Position numbers and translations under genes: made by a program | The notes under the pieces: generated by a model | What the model was told of the DNA's origin: nothing | What the model saw: the letters and a program-made list of their open reading frames with translations, nothing else | Databases searched by the model: none | Part shown: in pieces, positions 15,714 through 26,107 of the stretch | Layout of the letters: each line of letters starts with the position of its first letter | Position numbering within the stretch: the stretch's first letter is position 1 | Assembly: GCF_013423785.1 (NCBI RefSeq) | Contig: NZ_CP058952.1 | Location: forward strand, 248,001 to 312,000 | Direction of reading: 5' to 3' | Length of the DNA stretch: 64,000 nucleotides | Source: Chitinibacter fontanus | GTDB taxonomy: Bacteria; Pseudomonadota; Gammaproteobacteria; Burkholderiales; Chitinibacteraceae

Positions 15714-17198
15714 TTATATATTTTCCATGCATTTGGTCTTGGTTGAAACGACACATCGATCACGCCCCAACCGTTTGGCTTCATAAAGTGCGGCATCTGC
15801 ACGTTCCTTTAAGCCAGCAATTGATGAAAGTTCTTCCAAGGTAGCCAACGCGCAACCAACACTGATAGTGACATAGGCTGAGTCCGGATGGGCAATGTTC
15901 TGTTGCCGAACAGCATTCAGCATTGAATTTGCCATTGACAAAGCGCCAGCCTCATCGGACTCAGGTAAGATGCAACAAAACTCTTCTCCTCCCCACCGAG
16001 TAACCATATCTCCGGGGCGATTAATTCGTTCTGCAAGAGCAGAGGCTACAATCCGAAGACATTGATCACCAGCGCCGTGTCCCTTGACATCGTTGTAACG
16101 TTTGAAGTTATCGACGTCAATCATAAGTAAACACAATGTCCGACCTGATCGAAGAGCTCGTCTAGCCTCTTGAATCAGATGATGCTCAAAAGCACGGCGA
16201 TTGGGAAGACCAGTAAGTTCATCAAACAAAGACTCCGCTGTTCTCTGCTCAATTGCTATCAGTTGGAACCAAAGCAATGCCCCGGCTCCCAAAGAACATA
16301 ATGAGCCCACACACAGCAAGACAACATGCAAGGCCAAAGTCTCATACCACCCCTCTAATATTCGCTTTTGTGAAACAGAAATTACTGCGGCCACGGGATA
16401 ATTATTCAGCCTCTTTACCACAACGCGTCTATCAATGCCGTCAAATGGGCTTTTCGCCTTAAACGATCCAATGTTGTTTCCCGACTTTGCAAGTTCTTTA
16501 GAGGCCTCATCAAGTCGCGTCGTCATTGCAGACTCAATAAAGGGATAACGAGCCAATATTTGACCATCTGCTCGTATAAGAACGACAGAACTATCTAAGC
16601 CAAGATCAAGTTTTGAATAAAAGTTAACGAAATATGGTACTCGTAAAGCAACACCTACAACTCCAAGAAATTGGTGCTTCGAATCATAGACACCTCGGGT
16701 CATCGTGGTAGACCATATTCCACTGGCTCGAGAGACAAAAGGGTTCTCAATCAATGTGACGGAAGTAGTCCGATCATGGTGCGTTATGAAATAGTTGCGA
16801 TCTGCCACATTAATTGGCTTCACATCTCGGTCTGAAACAGACAAAAGCAAGCCATCTCGGTTTACAACGAAAGTAGAAAGGAAAATTCCATGAAGACTCT
16901 GCATTCCCTTTAGTTCAGTTTTTAACTTTGTAGCATCAGCTATTTCAGGCTGATGCCCGAGTTCACGAACAATTTTCTCGGCACCGAACAACAAGTTCTC
17001 TGCTGACCCAAAAGTTCCATCTGCTTGCTCTGCAACTGCTTTGGCTAAGTTGTGCATATCACGGACCGTGCTTTTCTCTGTAAGCTCTCGGTTTTTTAGT
17101 AGCAAATTGACATGAAGTGCACATTGCAGCACGACGAGAATGAAGGTTATTAATGCAATAGACCAACGAACTGCTCGAAACGCCTCCTTACTCCACAT
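15714..17198 (-). CDS. membrane diguanylate cyclase with PDC/dCache sensor
   Basis: A 494-residue protein starting MWSKEAFRAVRW, with GGAG 9 bases upstream of ATG 17198 (the frame is open to 17258). TM helix 1 is at about 13-33, a periplasmic PDC-type sensor with the RNYFITHHD-like and SGIWSTTMTRGV segments follows to about 285, then TM helix 2 (VVLLCVGSLCSLGAGALLWF) and a GGDEF domain (FDELTGLPNRRAFE, then RWGGEEF). The inhibitory site RPGD sits five residues before GGEEF, so it should be an active, product-inhibited cyclase that makes c-di-GMP. It is 105 bases downstream of the large GGDEF-EAL gene on the same strand. Confidence 0.9.
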   Translation of the reverse strand: MWSKEAFRAVRWSIALITFILVVLQCALHVNLLLKNRELTEKSTVRDMHNLAKAVAEQADGTFGSAENLLFGAEKIVRELGHQPEIADATKLKTELKGMQSLHGIFLSTFVVNRDGLLLSVSDRDVKPINVADRNYFITHHDRTTSVTLIENPFVSRASGIWSTTMTRGVYDSKHQFLGVVGVALRVPYFVNFYSKLDLGLDSSVVLIRADGQILARYPFIESAMTTRLDEASKELAKSGNNIGSFKAKSPFDGIDRRVVVKRLNNYPVAAVISVSQKRILEGWYETLALHVVLLCVGSLCSLGAGALLWFQLIAIEQRTAESLFDELTGLPNRRAFEHHLIQEARRALRSGRTLCLLMIDVDNFKRYNDVKGHGAGDQCLRIVASALAERINRPGDMVTRWGGEEFCCILPESDEAGALSMANSMLNAVRQQNIAHPDSAYVTISVGCALATLEELSSIAGLKERADAALYEAKRLGRDRCVVSTKTKCMENI

Positions 17199-17303
17199 TG
17201 AATTACTCCGAGCCTCAGTTAACCTAGACAACATATACGTACATAAAAGCACTAGCATGGAGAACGTAGAATGAGGGTTTAATCTTCATGCATGACCTTG
17301 ACC

Positions 17304-20300
17304 CTAATACACTGACAAGACAGTAGTAAATAATGCAATCGGCATGGGCCGTCCAAGATGGTACCCTTGAAAAGCATCACATCCGTGATGAATCAAAAAA
17401 GTCAATTGCTCGGTGTTTTCAACGCCTTCAGCAACAACGTGAAGGTCCAAACCCTTGGCCATGTTAATAATAGTTTGAGCCACCAATGCATCCTGTTTTC
17501 TTTCTGGCAGCCCATCAACAAATGATTTATCAATTTTGAGCTGATCCAAGGGAAGCCTAGTCAGATAGGACAGAGAAGAACTACCTGTGCCAAAATCGTC
17601 GAGCGAAAAGGTTATACCTGCATTTTTCAAAGAGCCCATCTTCATAAACGCATCTGAGATATCATCTAATACGATGCTTTCAGTTATCTCAAGTTTCAGT
17701 TTCTCTGGCGGGGCCTTGACTAGTTCTAGAGCTTTGAGAGTAGTTTCGACAAAATCTTTCTGTGCAAATTGCCGAGCACTTACATTGACCGCCAAGACAA
17801 GATGATTGCTTTCCAAACCTTCTTGCCACAGTGCAAGCTGTTTACACGCACTCTTCAATATCCATTGACCCAGAGGCACAATTAACCCGGTTTCTTCAGC
17901 TACTTTGATAAAGTCAGCGGGAGCCAATAACCCCCTTGTTGGATGCTGCCAGCGGACCAGCGCTTCGGCACCAATAAGTTGGTTTTCTCGGTTGAACTGG
18001 GGCTGATAAAATAAAACAAATTCGCACTTTTCGATGCCAATACGTAGCTCGGTTTCCAATATAGTCCGCAATGTCAGTTCAGTCTGCATAGCAACTTCAA
18101 AGAAGCGCAGAGCATTCCTACCATCTTCTTTGGCATGATACATAGCCAAATCCGCATGCATCAAGATACTCTCGATTGAGATATCACCACCTATAAATAA
18201 GGTAATTCCGACACTAGCCGTACAATAAAGTGCATGCCCATCAATGAAATATTGAGTAGCAAGATTGGTACGCAGCGACTCACCAATTTGCCCTGCACGT
18301 AATGCCGCAGTGGTAAGGTCTGAACCTAATTCCTCAAGGACAACCACAAACTCATCACCACCAAAGCGCGCTACCGTATCTACGTCACGAACCATGTGCC
18401 TCATACGAACACTGGCTTGCTTCAGCAGCTCATCTCCTGCCCGGTGTCCAATCGTGTCATTAATATGCTTGAAATTATCGAGGTCAATAAATAGCAGTCC
18501 ACAATAGGTCTGGCAGCGCGCACTACAAGAAAGCGCTTGTTCAAGGCGATCACACAGTAAACGACGGTTGGGTAAGTCAGTCAATGGATCAAAATTGGCA
18601 AGGTGCTGGGCATGATTTTCAGCCTCTCGTTCCTTGGTTACATCAGACAGAGATCCGATATAGTGGGTGATCGTATCATTGGCATCCTTCACCGCAGAAA
18701 TGGCCAAGCGCTCTATATAAAAACTACCGTCTTTGCGTTTATTACATAGTTCACCATACCAATAATTATTTTGGGTTAGGGTGCTCCATAGGTCACCATA
18801 AAATGTGCCATCTTGCAGTCCAGACTGAAGCTGTTGCAGAGTTTTGCCAAGGGCGTCCTGTTCGCTGTAGCCCGTGATACGTGTAAATGCTTTATTGACG
18901 CGCTGTATAACGACATTGTCATCCATGACGATAATGCCATCCTGAGCTTCGAATGCAATGGCTGCAATACGGAGCTCGTCTTCCGCTTTTTTGTTAGATG
19001 TTACATCCAAAGCTAACCCCAGCACCGCAGGCCGTCCCTGGTAAATAAACGCCTGACCAAATACTTCTACTAATATAGAGTCACCATTTTTGCGTAAAGC
19101 AGTAAAAGCATAATGAGCATGTTTGATTTCTCCGGCTAAGCGCCGTTGAAGTTGATCACGGACCAGTGGACGATCAATTTCACAAACCATGTTTAACGGA
19201 TTGTTATCCGCAATCAATTCTGAAGCCGACACAAATCCGAACATATCAGCAAAGGCGTGGTTAACATAGCGAAACACATCATCCTGAATAATGTAAATGC
19301 CAACCATAGTCTGCTCAACCAATGCACGAAATCGTTCTTCACTTTCACGAAGGATCTCTTCTGCAGCGACTCGAATGGTAATATCTTGAATCGTGCCTCG
19401 CATTTTAGTCGGCTGACCAGAATCCCCAAATTCTAGCCGCCCAGTCCCGTGAACCCACCTAAGCATATTGTCATTATGCCGAATGATTCTGTATTCACAA
19501 TTAAAGTTCTGTTTTTGATTTACTACGTGTTCTGAAAAATACGCGGATATTTTCTCTCTATCACGTAGATCAACCAAGTCAAACCAACTCTTAGTTGTAT
19601 GCGGATAATTTATATCAATTCCGAAAAGAGTGTCTATTATTTCTGTGCACCACCATGTTTCATTTTCAATGTCGAGAACATAATTTCCAAGGCCAGAAAT
19701 CTCTTGTGATGTTTTTAGATCATTTAACGTTTCAACAAGTCTTTCTCTTTCGTTTACATGGTCTGTTACATCGCGAGCAATACCAAATATTCCATTTACT
19801 TTTCCATCTGAATCATGGAGTGGACCTTTGGTTACTAAAAACAGCAAATTACCATCGGTCGTAGAAACTTGCTCTTCAACATGAAGAATAGTATTGCCAT
19901 CAATGACCTTGCAATCATTCTCCATCAAATTTAAAGCTTGCTCCATGGGAAACAAAGATATGTCTTTATGTCCAAGTATTTGACAAGCGGACTTTCCGGT
20001 AAGATATTCAACCTCTTTATTTACTAATGTATACCTTCCACTTTTGTCTTTGGTAAAAATAGCATCTGGTGAGTTATTTATCAATTCGAAGGCAAGTTGA
20101 TTAGCATAATTATTCATTATTTCTTTTGATTTAATTTCATTTATTGAATATCCAAGCCGAATCATCATTATGGATAACAAAAAAAACAACAATATCAAGC
20201 CAAGCAAAAGAAATTCCGCAAACTTGCTTACCTCTAACTCCTGCCCCCTAGGCAAACAGATAAAAAAATCAACGATGGCATTAAAAAACAAAATTAAACA

Positions 20301-20360
20301 AAGCGATACAAATACCAAAGCAATGGCGCATCGAAAGGGAGAGCAAAATCGTTTTCTCAT
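17304..20360 (-). CDS. multi-PAS GGDEF-EAL c-di-GMP protein
   Basis: A 1018-residue inner-membrane sensor. Two N-terminal TM helices (about 12-30 and 48-68), four PAS/PAC units (about 88-205, 215-330, 340-460, 465-580), GGDEF (DPLTDLPNRRLLCDRLEQAL, FGGDEFVVVLEELG), then EAL (EALVRWQHPTRGLLAPADF, NVSARQF, ITESIV, LDDFGTGSSSLSYL). Key residues of both domains are present, so it could make or degrade c-di-GMP; many such tandem proteins act mainly as phosphodiesterases. AAGGTG precedes ATG 20360. Neighbours are a second cyclase and a chemoreceptor. Confidence 0.92.
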   Translation of the reverse strand: MRKRFCSPFRCAIALVFVSLCLILFFNAIVDFFICLPRGQELEVSKFAEFLLLGLILLFFLLSIMMIRLGYSINEIKSKEIMNNYANQLAFELINNSPDAIFTKDKSGRYTLVNKEVEYLTGKSACQILGHKDISLFPMEQALNLMENDCKVIDGNTILHVEEQVSTTDGNLLFLVTKGPLHDSDGKVNGIFGIARDVTDHVNERERLVETLNDLKTSQEISGLGNYVLDIENETWWCTEIIDTLFGIDINYPHTTKSWFDLVDLRDREKISAYFSEHVVNQKQNFNCEYRIIRHNDNMLRWVHGTGRLEFGDSGQPTKMRGTIQDITIRVAAEEILRESEERFRALVEQTMVGIYIIQDDVFRYVNHAFADMFGFVSASELIADNNPLNMVCEIDRPLVRDQLQRRLAGEIKHAHYAFTALRKNGDSILVEVFGQAFIYQGRPAVLGLALDVTSNKKAEDELRIAAIAFEAQDGIIVMDDNVVIQRVNKAFTRITGYSEQDALGKTLQQLQSGLQDGTFYGDLWSTLTQNNYWYGELCNKRKDGSFYIERLAISAVKDANDTITHYIGSLSDVTKEREAENHAQHLANFDPLTDLPNRRLLCDRLEQALSCSARCQTYCGLLFIDLDNFKHINDTIGHRAGDELLKQASVRMRHMVRDVDTVARFGGDEFVVVLEELGSDLTTAALRAGQIGESLRTNLATQYFIDGHALYCTASVGITLFIGGDISIESILMHADLAMYHAKEDGRNALRFFEVAMQTELTLRTILETELRIGIEKCEFVLFYQPQFNRENQLIGAEALVRWQHPTRGLLAPADFIKVAEETGLIVPLGQWILKSACKQLALWQEGLESNHLVLAVNVSARQFAQKDFVETTLKALELVKAPPEKLKLEITESIVLDDISDAFMKMGSLKNAGITFSLDDFGTGSSSLSYLTRLPLDQLKIDKSFVDGLPERKQDALVAQTIINMAKGLDLHVVAEGVENTEQLTFLIHHGCDAFQGYHLGRPMPIALFTTVLSVY

Positions 20361-20539
20361 GACTGCACCTTATTATCTTCGAGCATCCCCACTAAAAAAT
20401 ATCAGTCAACTCTTTGCCAACCTCAAACGTACTAGCAACGTAACTTGTGTGAAATTAAAATACATAAAAACAATTGCATTGCTTTAATAAAATTATGGAA
20501 TTATATTTCTTTGAATTTCCCAACTTTAATTTAGTAAAG

Positions 20540-22156
20540 TCATAACTTAAACCTTGCGATTGCCGTATGTAATTTGCTTGACAATTGTTCAAGTGAATGG
20601 ACATTCTGGCCAGCGGCAAGTACTGATGTAGCCGAATCTTCTACCATTTGTGTAATTTGCTCGACATTTACAGCTAGGCTGCTACTTGCATTGCTTTGTT
20701 CTGAAGTCGAATTAGCAACTTCACGAATCTTGACTAGCGTTTCTGCTGCACCACAACTAATTTCACGTAGCATATTGGCAGCTTGACCTGCCATTTCCAC
20801 GCAATGGGCCACTTGCGGCTTGGCCTCGTCCATGCTAGTGACCACAGATAATGTATCATTCTGCACCCCTTGAATCATGTTGGTAATCTGCCCTGTTGCC
20901 TGAGTGGTTCGCTCCGCCAGTTTACGAACTTCATCCGCAACAACGGCGAATCCGCGCCCCTGCTCACCGGCGCGTGCAGCCTCAATGGCTGCATTCAACG
21001 CCAACAAGTTGGTTTGATCTGCGATATCCTTGATTACACTGGCGATACTGTCGATTTCGCGAGAGCGCTCAACTAAACCTGAGATCAGAGTTGATGCTGC
21101 TGAGATTTGTTGTTCAACCTGTTGTATTTCACTAGCTGCGTTGCTGACTAGCTTTTCGCCTTCGTTGGCTAACTGCGTTGATCTAGAGGAATTCTGTTCA
21201 GTTTCACGCGCACTTTGCGAAATATGGTCAATACTGACTGACATTTCCTCTATCGCGGCTGCACTCGATTGCGTTGCATCTGACGATAATTGCGAAGCAT
21301 GACTGATGGCAGACATCTGACTACTCAGACTGCTGGCTGCATGTCCCAGCTCTTCGGCGCCGCTCTTAATACCTTGGATCATGTCACGCAGGCTACTCTG
21401 CATGCTACTTACAGCACCTAACAGACTACCTTGTGGTACAACCCCCTGGATGCTGCGCCCGAGGTCACCCTGTGAAATAGCCATTGCTACATCAGCAGCA
21501 TAATCTGGTTCGCCCCCCAGCTGTAGCAACAATTTACGCACGGAAGACAGCAGGATCACTGCCACCATTCCAGCGATTAGTAGACAGATAAATACTTGCC
21601 AACGGACGCCCTTCCAAAAACGGGCATCTGCTTCGGCAAAGCTAACACCATTACCGACGATCCAATGCCAACGTGGAGTCTGCACAGCCACTGACAACAA
21701 ATCAACCACCTTGCCATCACGTTGAGAGTTCCACCAGTATTCAGTCAAAGCTCCGCCAGACTTTTGCAATGCATCAACAGCAATGCCACCAACGCTCTTG
21801 CCCTGAGCATCCTTGAAATCATTGAAACTGGTACCTACCAGTTGAGGATCAAGGGGGGTCGCGACGAAATTTAATTTGTCATCCACAACGTAAACATATT
21901 CCGAATTGTGGTACTTATTCTCCCTCAATATTTGTGCTGCAATCTGCTTGGCCTGATCTTCTGTTAATTTACCAACGGCAACCATATTTTCCATCTGTAC
22001 AATTGTAGAGTAAGTGCTGCGCAACAATTGTTCAATTCGTGCTTTGTTATCTTCATTTGCAGCTGATTTCATACTAAAAAGGCCAACGACCATGACTCCC
22101 ACAAGAGAAATCAAGACAAATATTGACAGGAGTAATGCTTTAAATTTAAGTCTCAT
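20540..22156 (-). CDS. methyl-accepting chemotaxis protein with sCache sensor
   Basis: A 538-residue chemoreceptor. Start at ATG 22156 ([10 protein letters not shown]); a GTG four codons upstream is an alternative. TM1 is [20 protein letters not shown], the periplasmic single-Cache domain spans about 35-185 with [12 protein letters not shown] and [15 protein letters not shown]2 is at about 190-210, then HAMP-like linker and signalling domain with the hairpin tip [20 protein letters not shown]. No C-terminal CheR-binding pentapeptide is seen. sCache domains commonly sense organic acids. It is likely to use the host chemotaxis array, as no che genes are on the island. Confidence 0.92.
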   Translation of the reverse strand: MRLKFKALLLSIFVLISLVGVMVVGLFSMKSAANEDNKARIEQLLRSTYSTIVQMENMVAVGKLTEDQAKQIAAQILRENKYHNSEYVYVVDDKLNFVATPLDPQLVGTSFNDFKDAQGKSVGGIAVDALQKSGGALTEYWWNSQRDGKVVDLLSVAVQTPRWHWIVGNGVSFAEADARFWKGVRWQVFICLLIAGMVAVILLSSVRKLLLQLGGEPDYAADVAMAISQGDLGRSIQGVVPQGSLLGAVSSMQSSLRDMIQGIKSGAEELGHAASSLSSQMSAISHASQLSSDATQSSAAAIEEMSVSIDHISQSARETEQNSSRSTQLANEGEKLVSNAASEIQQVEQQISAASTLISGLVERSREIDSIASVIKDIADQTNLLALNAAIEAARAGEQGRGFAVVADEVRKLAERTTQATGQITNMIQGVQNDTLSVVTSMDEAKPQVAHCVEMAGQAANMLREISCGAAETLVKIREVANSTSEQSNASSSLAVNVEQITQMVEDSATSVLAAGQNVHSLEQLSSKLHTAIARFKL

Positions 22157-22904
22157 GACCGTCAGCACCTTGTATTAAAGAGTTATGTGGCTTAGCCATT
22201 TATTCTATCGAGCTGCAATTACTTTAATGCAACAAATTTAGTAATTTATATTTATATTGAGCAACACCATACTCCTTTTCCAACCAAGCACGCTTTAACC
22301 CGACAACAAGTTAGTACCAACAAAAATTTCAAAAATTATAATAAATAAAAATTTTTGACAGAACAAAAAATTATTTCGAATACATCAATCAATCTACAAA
22401 AGCAACATAAAACACCAACCGTATTTATTTCAAACCAATCAGCATCAGCACATAATGAAGCACTATCAATCTAAAAAAACAATTTCAGCATCGCTTCATT
22501 TTACATGACCATATAGTTTATCGCAGATAAAAGTCATTGGCATTTATGTCCAACTTGAAAATAACCCAATAAAAAAACTTTAGTCAACATCAGTAGTCAT
22601 TACTTAAAATTAACTAATTCCATACATACAGAGGAATAGTTCGTAACCATATATTTTTCACACGTGAGCAACGTAAGGAGTGCTACACACTACTCTTCCC
22701 CTCTCGTCCTTATTTTTAGACTTTATGAATTACTATTTATAAAGTCTTCCGTCCTACTTCATTGATGATTTATCAGGCTAACTGAAGAGTTACCGACTTG
22801 GAATATCCTGTTTTAATGTGAATTTGTTCTAATCTCTCCTATTAAAACGCATGTGTTGTCGCTCGATGATTTCGGATCCCAACTTCGATGGTAATTTCCC
22901 CCCC
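22157..22904. other. gene-free AT-rich region upstream of the chemoreceptor
   Basis: No gene can be supported. The part at 22200-22560 is strongly AT-rich. An inverted repeat AGACTTTAT / ATAAAGTCT lies at 22718-22726 and 22739-22747. Promoters for the leftward chemoreceptor gene should be at the left end. Confidence 0.5.
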
Positions 22905-23024
22905 ATGAACGACGTGCTTCATGAGCAAGGTTCGAAGACATTTCCCTCGAAATTTAAAGCTGAGACGGCCAGCCCGGAGGTAGATCAAGGCCATACAGTA
23001 ACCCAAGCCAGCAAAGCCATGAAA
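22905..23024 (+). pseudogene. IS3-family OrfA, N-terminal remnant
   Basis: The rightward frame reads SKTFPSKFKAETA then VDQGHTVTQASKAM, the start of an IS3-family OrfA (helix-turn-helix transposase subunit), before continuing into unrelated sequence. Only about 30-40 residues are left. It marks the right edge of the signalling block, facing away from the OrfB remnant at 14978-15091. Confidence 0.7.
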
Positions 23025-23170
23025 ATGTGGGCGAGAACTTACTGCTCCGCTGGATTAAGCGGGGCTGAAACAGGAAAGAAAAGGTAAGATTCCGCCAGCA
23101 TAAGCACACATGCCAGACCAACGTTATGACCGAGGCTTTATTATGCGTGCAACTTATTAAGGAGAGCACG

Positions 23171-23584
23171 ATGCAAAAAGACGACCACCTAATTTCAGCC
23201 CGTATCGGCTACTCTCATCACGGGATTTATATTGGCCGTAATAAGGTCATTCATTACTCGGGATCATCGCTTGGCAAAAACGAAAAAGGCGTGATTGAAA
23301 TCGTCGATCTTGAGACTTTCTGCCAAGGCAATGGCTACACCACTCAAACCTACCCATTTCGCACATTCAGCCGTGATGAAACCGTGGAGCTTGCCAAATC
23401 ACGCCTCGGCGAAGAGTGGTACAGCGTGATCCTGAATAACTGCGAGCACTTTGCAACGTGGTGCATTCAAGGCTTTCATCACAGCCATCAAGTCAGTCGA
23501 TTAATTGATGCAGCAACACTGAGCGTCGTGCCGGTTTGTGTGATTGCAGCAAAGTTAGCAGGCCGAGATCAGCATTCTTTTTGA
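23171..23584 (+). CDS. LRAT-domain (NlpC/P60-like) protein, copy 2
   Basis: A 137-residue paralogue of the gene at 11848. It starts MQKDDHLISARIGYSHHGIY; AAGGAGAGC stands before ATG 23171. All catalytic positions are kept: HHGIYIG, VIHYSG and NNCEHFATWCIQG. The first third is identical at the DNA level (161 bp) to copy 1, but the C-terminal part is clearly different (for example SRDETVELAKSRLGEEWYSV here and SREQSIERAKSRLGEDWYNV there). A terminator follows at 23601-23638. Whether it belongs to the neighbouring defence cluster is open; the promoter side is an IS3 remnant. Confidence 0.8.
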   Translation: MQKDDHLISARIGYSHHGIYIGRNKVIHYSGSSLGKNEKGVIEIVDLETFCQGNGYTTQTYPFRTFSRDETVELAKSRLGEEWYSVILNNCEHFATWCIQGFHHSHQVSRLIDAATLSVVPVCVIAAKLAGRDQHSF

Positions 23585-23600
23585 AAGCATAAATGCAAAC

Positions 23601-23638
23601 ATGGCTACTCCATAATGGAGTAGCCATACTCGTTTTTT
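23601..23638 (+). terminator. terminator of LRAT copy 2
   Basis: ATGGCTACTCCA-TAA-TGGAGTAGCCAT, a perfect 12-bp stem followed by ACTCG and seven T residues. Confidence 0.88.
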
Positions 23639-23716
23639 TGTATTTGAGTGGCTGAAATGCAACTCGAAAGCGACATTCAAAAACTATGAGCCAAGTTTCG
23701 TATTTCAGCTAGCGAA

Positions 23717-24421
23717 TCAGAGTCGTAAGCCGCCTTGCACGGTTTCGTCTTGCCGAGCATTGCTTATCGTGGCTTTGCCCACAGTTCGCAAGAATGCTTC
23801 CTTGGAGGATGTTGCTTCCTCTAATAGATGACGCTTATGTAAAGAAATATACAACGCAATGGAATAGGCTTGGCAGTTGATGGAACGCTCAGGGTTGAAC
23901 TCGATATCAGTGAAAGCTGAATATTCCAGAAGTTGCTCAGTCATTCGAGGTTGTTTCTTTAAAGCGTTGATGTAAAGCCAATCATAGAACGCCGTTAATG
24001 GCTCTAACTCCCAGTCTGTACCAAAGAATCGGAAACCGGTTAGTCTGCCCGAGGATAGCAGGCGTTCATCCTTCTTCGCCTCACGGGATGTCTTACCAAA
24101 GAGATCTACGAAGGGGCCGCCGTGCTCAAAGACCTTACTACCTTGATACGCACATTCCACGCTAAATGTGCGCTTATGCTTGACTGTAGTAAAACTGAGG
24201 TTGAATGCGCTGAGTGCGATGCCAATGTCTTCACGGGACTTGCTTGATACCTCTAGCACTTTGCGGACATCTGGCAAATTGCATGCGGCCGCATGAAGCG
24301 AATCGACTGATTTTTGTTTCTGCATGACGGACATCCCAGGAAACCATTGGAACTCGACGTATTTGGTCTTGACGAGAGCCGGCCCTTCGATTGCGGGAAT
24401 AAATAGAGGTCGTGCTGCCAT
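23717..24421 (-). CDS. DarT1-associated NADAR-type antitoxin
   Basis: A 234-residue protein starting MAARPLFIPAIEGPALVKTK. The opening (RPLFIPA...VKTKYVEFQWFPGMSVMQKQKS) matches proteins found directly after DarT toxins and annotated as DarT1-associated NADAR antitoxin (formerly DUF6977); I know this from family memory. NADAR proteins remove ADP-ribose from modified bases. Here it starts 16 bases after the darT stop on the same strand, the usual order toxin then antitoxin in this system. A macrodomain DarG, the partner in the other darTG type, is absent. It would neutralise thymidine or guanosine ADP-ribosylation by DarT in uninfected cells. Confidence 0.72.
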   Translation of the reverse strand: MAARPLFIPAIEGPALVKTKYVEFQWFPGMSVMQKQKSVDSLHAAACNLPDVRKVLEVSSKSREDIGIALSAFNLSFTTVKHKRTFSVECAYQGSKVFEHGGPFVDLFGKTSREAKKDERLLSSGRLTGFRFFGTDWELEPLTAFYDWLYINALKKQPRMTEQLLEYSAFTDIEFNPERSINCQAYSIALYISLHKRHLLEEATSSKEAFLRTVGKATISNARQDETVQGGLRL

Positions 24422-24437
24422 AATTTGTTAACGAGGC

Positions 24438-25079
24438 TTAATTGCCCCATGTCCTCGCGTATTTCCGATTTGCGAACATCCCTTTATTGTTCGCGTGTAT
24501 GTAGGTTTTGCACTTGCTCAGAAGCTGAAGATAGGTATCTCGGACTGCTGCCTTTTCGAAAATCACCCCAGCAATGTACTGCGGCTCGATTACATCAAAA
24601 ACCAGTAACTCTGCCTGTACGTCGGTTGGATCGTACGCTTTCAGTTTTTGTTCCTCCCTAGTGGGGAGCCCCTCAATCTCGCTATACATTTGGGTAAATG
24701 CTTGGGGGGTCATCAAGTTGGCCAGAGGTTGAGTGCTAATACGAACATCAGCAGCATTGTGGCGACAAAATGCACAGGGTTTTGCCCAAATAATCGAAGG
24801 ATTTAGAACCAAAATTGCCCAATCAACCGCAGCATCGACCTTGCGGTATTTATAAAACATCTGGCAATTAGGAAACCCAATTGAAACTGACGTACTGTTG
24901 TTATGGCCGTCAAATCTGTATAGGTCATTAATAGCAGGGGATGCGCCTATCTCTGAAACACGCGCAATCGGGTACAGCCCATGAGATATGATTGAAGGTA
25001 AGTTTGTCGTGCGCGTGAAGTGCAGCAAGTAAGGAATTTGAAACTCTTTCGCATGTGCTTGGATGGTCTGCCGTAGCAT
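24438..25079 (-). CDS. darT: DarT ssDNA ADP-ribosyltransferase toxin (DUF4433)
   Basis: A 213-residue DUF4433 protein. The NAD-binding HFTRTTNLPSII (residues 20-31), SISH-like ISHGLYPIAR, the ARTT-like region DLYRFDGHNNSTSVSIGFPN and the catalytic Glu in DVQAELLVFDVIEPQYI (Glu about residue 157) are all present, so the enzyme should be active. DarT adds ADP-ribose to bases in single-stranded DNA and blocks replication, in phage infection or when the antitoxin is lost. AGGGGGAGC precedes ATG 25079. The antitoxin gene follows 16 bases later. Confidence 0.85.
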   Translation of the reverse strand: MLRQTIQAHAKEFQIPYLLHFTRTTNLPSIISHGLYPIARVSEIGASPAINDLYRFDGHNNSTSVSIGFPNCQMFYKYRKVDAAVDWAILVLNPSIIWAKPCAFCRHNAADVRISTQPLANLMTPQAFTQMYSEIEGLPTREEQKLKAYDPTDVQAELLVFDVIEPQYIAGVIFEKAAVRDTYLQLLSKCKTYIHANNKGMFANRKYARTWGN

Positions 25080-25195
25080 TGTGCTCCCCCTATGCTGCTT
25101 ATCGATGACTTTTACTTGGTCGGTATTGCATGTATTTTTTCTGAAAATTTTAAAACTGCCATTAGTTGTTTTTCAATTACACGCAGGTTAAATTT

Positions 25196-26107
25196 TCAAA
25201 CAGCCTCTACGTCAGGTACGTCGTAAATTGTTTCAGTAATTTCACTGAGTAGACGGTGATCCAAAAGGATTTGCATTATTGTTTTAGCTGTATCCTGACA
25301 AGCAATGATTTTTCCTCCCGCATCAAAATTCAAACCATAGCCCCGTACGCCATTTACCTCCCGTACTTTTTGCGAAAATCCTGGGCGCAAGTAGAGTGCT
25401 TTTTGTTGGATTACGGTTATGCGGCGGAGTTGCATTGAATTACTCCCAACGTAATCCTTTAGAGGCTGCACATCTGCAAAAATAGATGTAAAGTTAAGGT
25501 CTACCGTAAGATCTTCGAAGCTTCTTTGATAAATTTTTTTCTCAGATACTGTGCTTTCATAGGCACGTTTGGCTTTTACAAAAACAGTTTCATTTAGACA
25601 ATAGAAATCAAAAAAAGAGTCAAACGAAAAAGTCTCATTTGGAGTTGCAGATAGCTCACCATTTTGAAATATCGCATTAATTAAACTACTTCTTACCTTC
25701 GGTCGCCATGTAGGTGCAGTTCTGCGCACTGCATACACGATCTGCTCCTGCCATTGAAACTTAACTAAATACCCGGCTGCCCCCTTAAGATGCTTAAGTT
25801 CGGCATCTACATTCTCAGCCTCAGGAATATCAACTCTATTTAAGAGCGCAATCAGCCCTTCACTTTCTTCTAGTGCATGAGTAAGGCAACTGCTCTCGTT
25901 ATTCTGCGATATTGGGCTGTAGGCTATTTGTTCAGTGGTTATGACGACCTCTCTTTTGACAGTATCACGAAAAAGCTGTTCGATTGCTTCATCCGTTCTA
26001 ACATGCCAAGCACGAAACTTAGATTCGGCCGTACTTTTTTTAAATACCCATAGCTGAACAGTCGCCGCATCATAATTAAAGCCTCTCCAGGCAGTAAAGT
26101 CAGTCAT
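25196..26107 (-). CDS. kwaB: Kiwa defence protein KwaB (DUF4868)
   Basis: A 303-residue cytosolic protein. The central and C-terminal part (about 130-300) fits DUF4868: SFDSFFDFYCLNETVFVKAK, then RSFEDLTVDLNF and YDVPDV near the end. KwaB is the DNA-binding effector of the Kiwa anti-phage system and works in a membrane complex with KwaA. Its ATG lies inside the end of kwaA (8-base overlap), which couples their translation. Identification is based on DUF4868 pattern, size and pairing with a four-TM protein. Confidence 0.8.
   Translation of the reverse strand: MTDFTAWRGFNYDAATVQLWVFKKSTAESKFRAWHVRTDEAIEQLFRDTVKREVVITTEQIAYSPISQNNESSCLTHALEESEGLIALLNRVDIPEAENVDAELKHLKGAAGYLVKFQWQEQIVYAVRRTAPTWRPKVRSSLINAIFQNGELSATPNETFSFDSFFDFYCLNETVFVKAKRAYESTVSEKKIYQRSFEDLTVDLNFTSIFADVQPLKDYVGSNSMQLRRITVIQQKALYLRPGFSQKVREVNGVRGYGLNFDAGGKIIACQDTAKTIMQILLDHRLLSEITETIYDVPDVEAV

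Noticed and set aside
15434..15802. Frame of 122 codons between the ChrB-domain gene and the cyclase gene
   Set aside because: It overlaps the ends of both neighbours and its sequence looks like shifted-frame reading; no family recognised.
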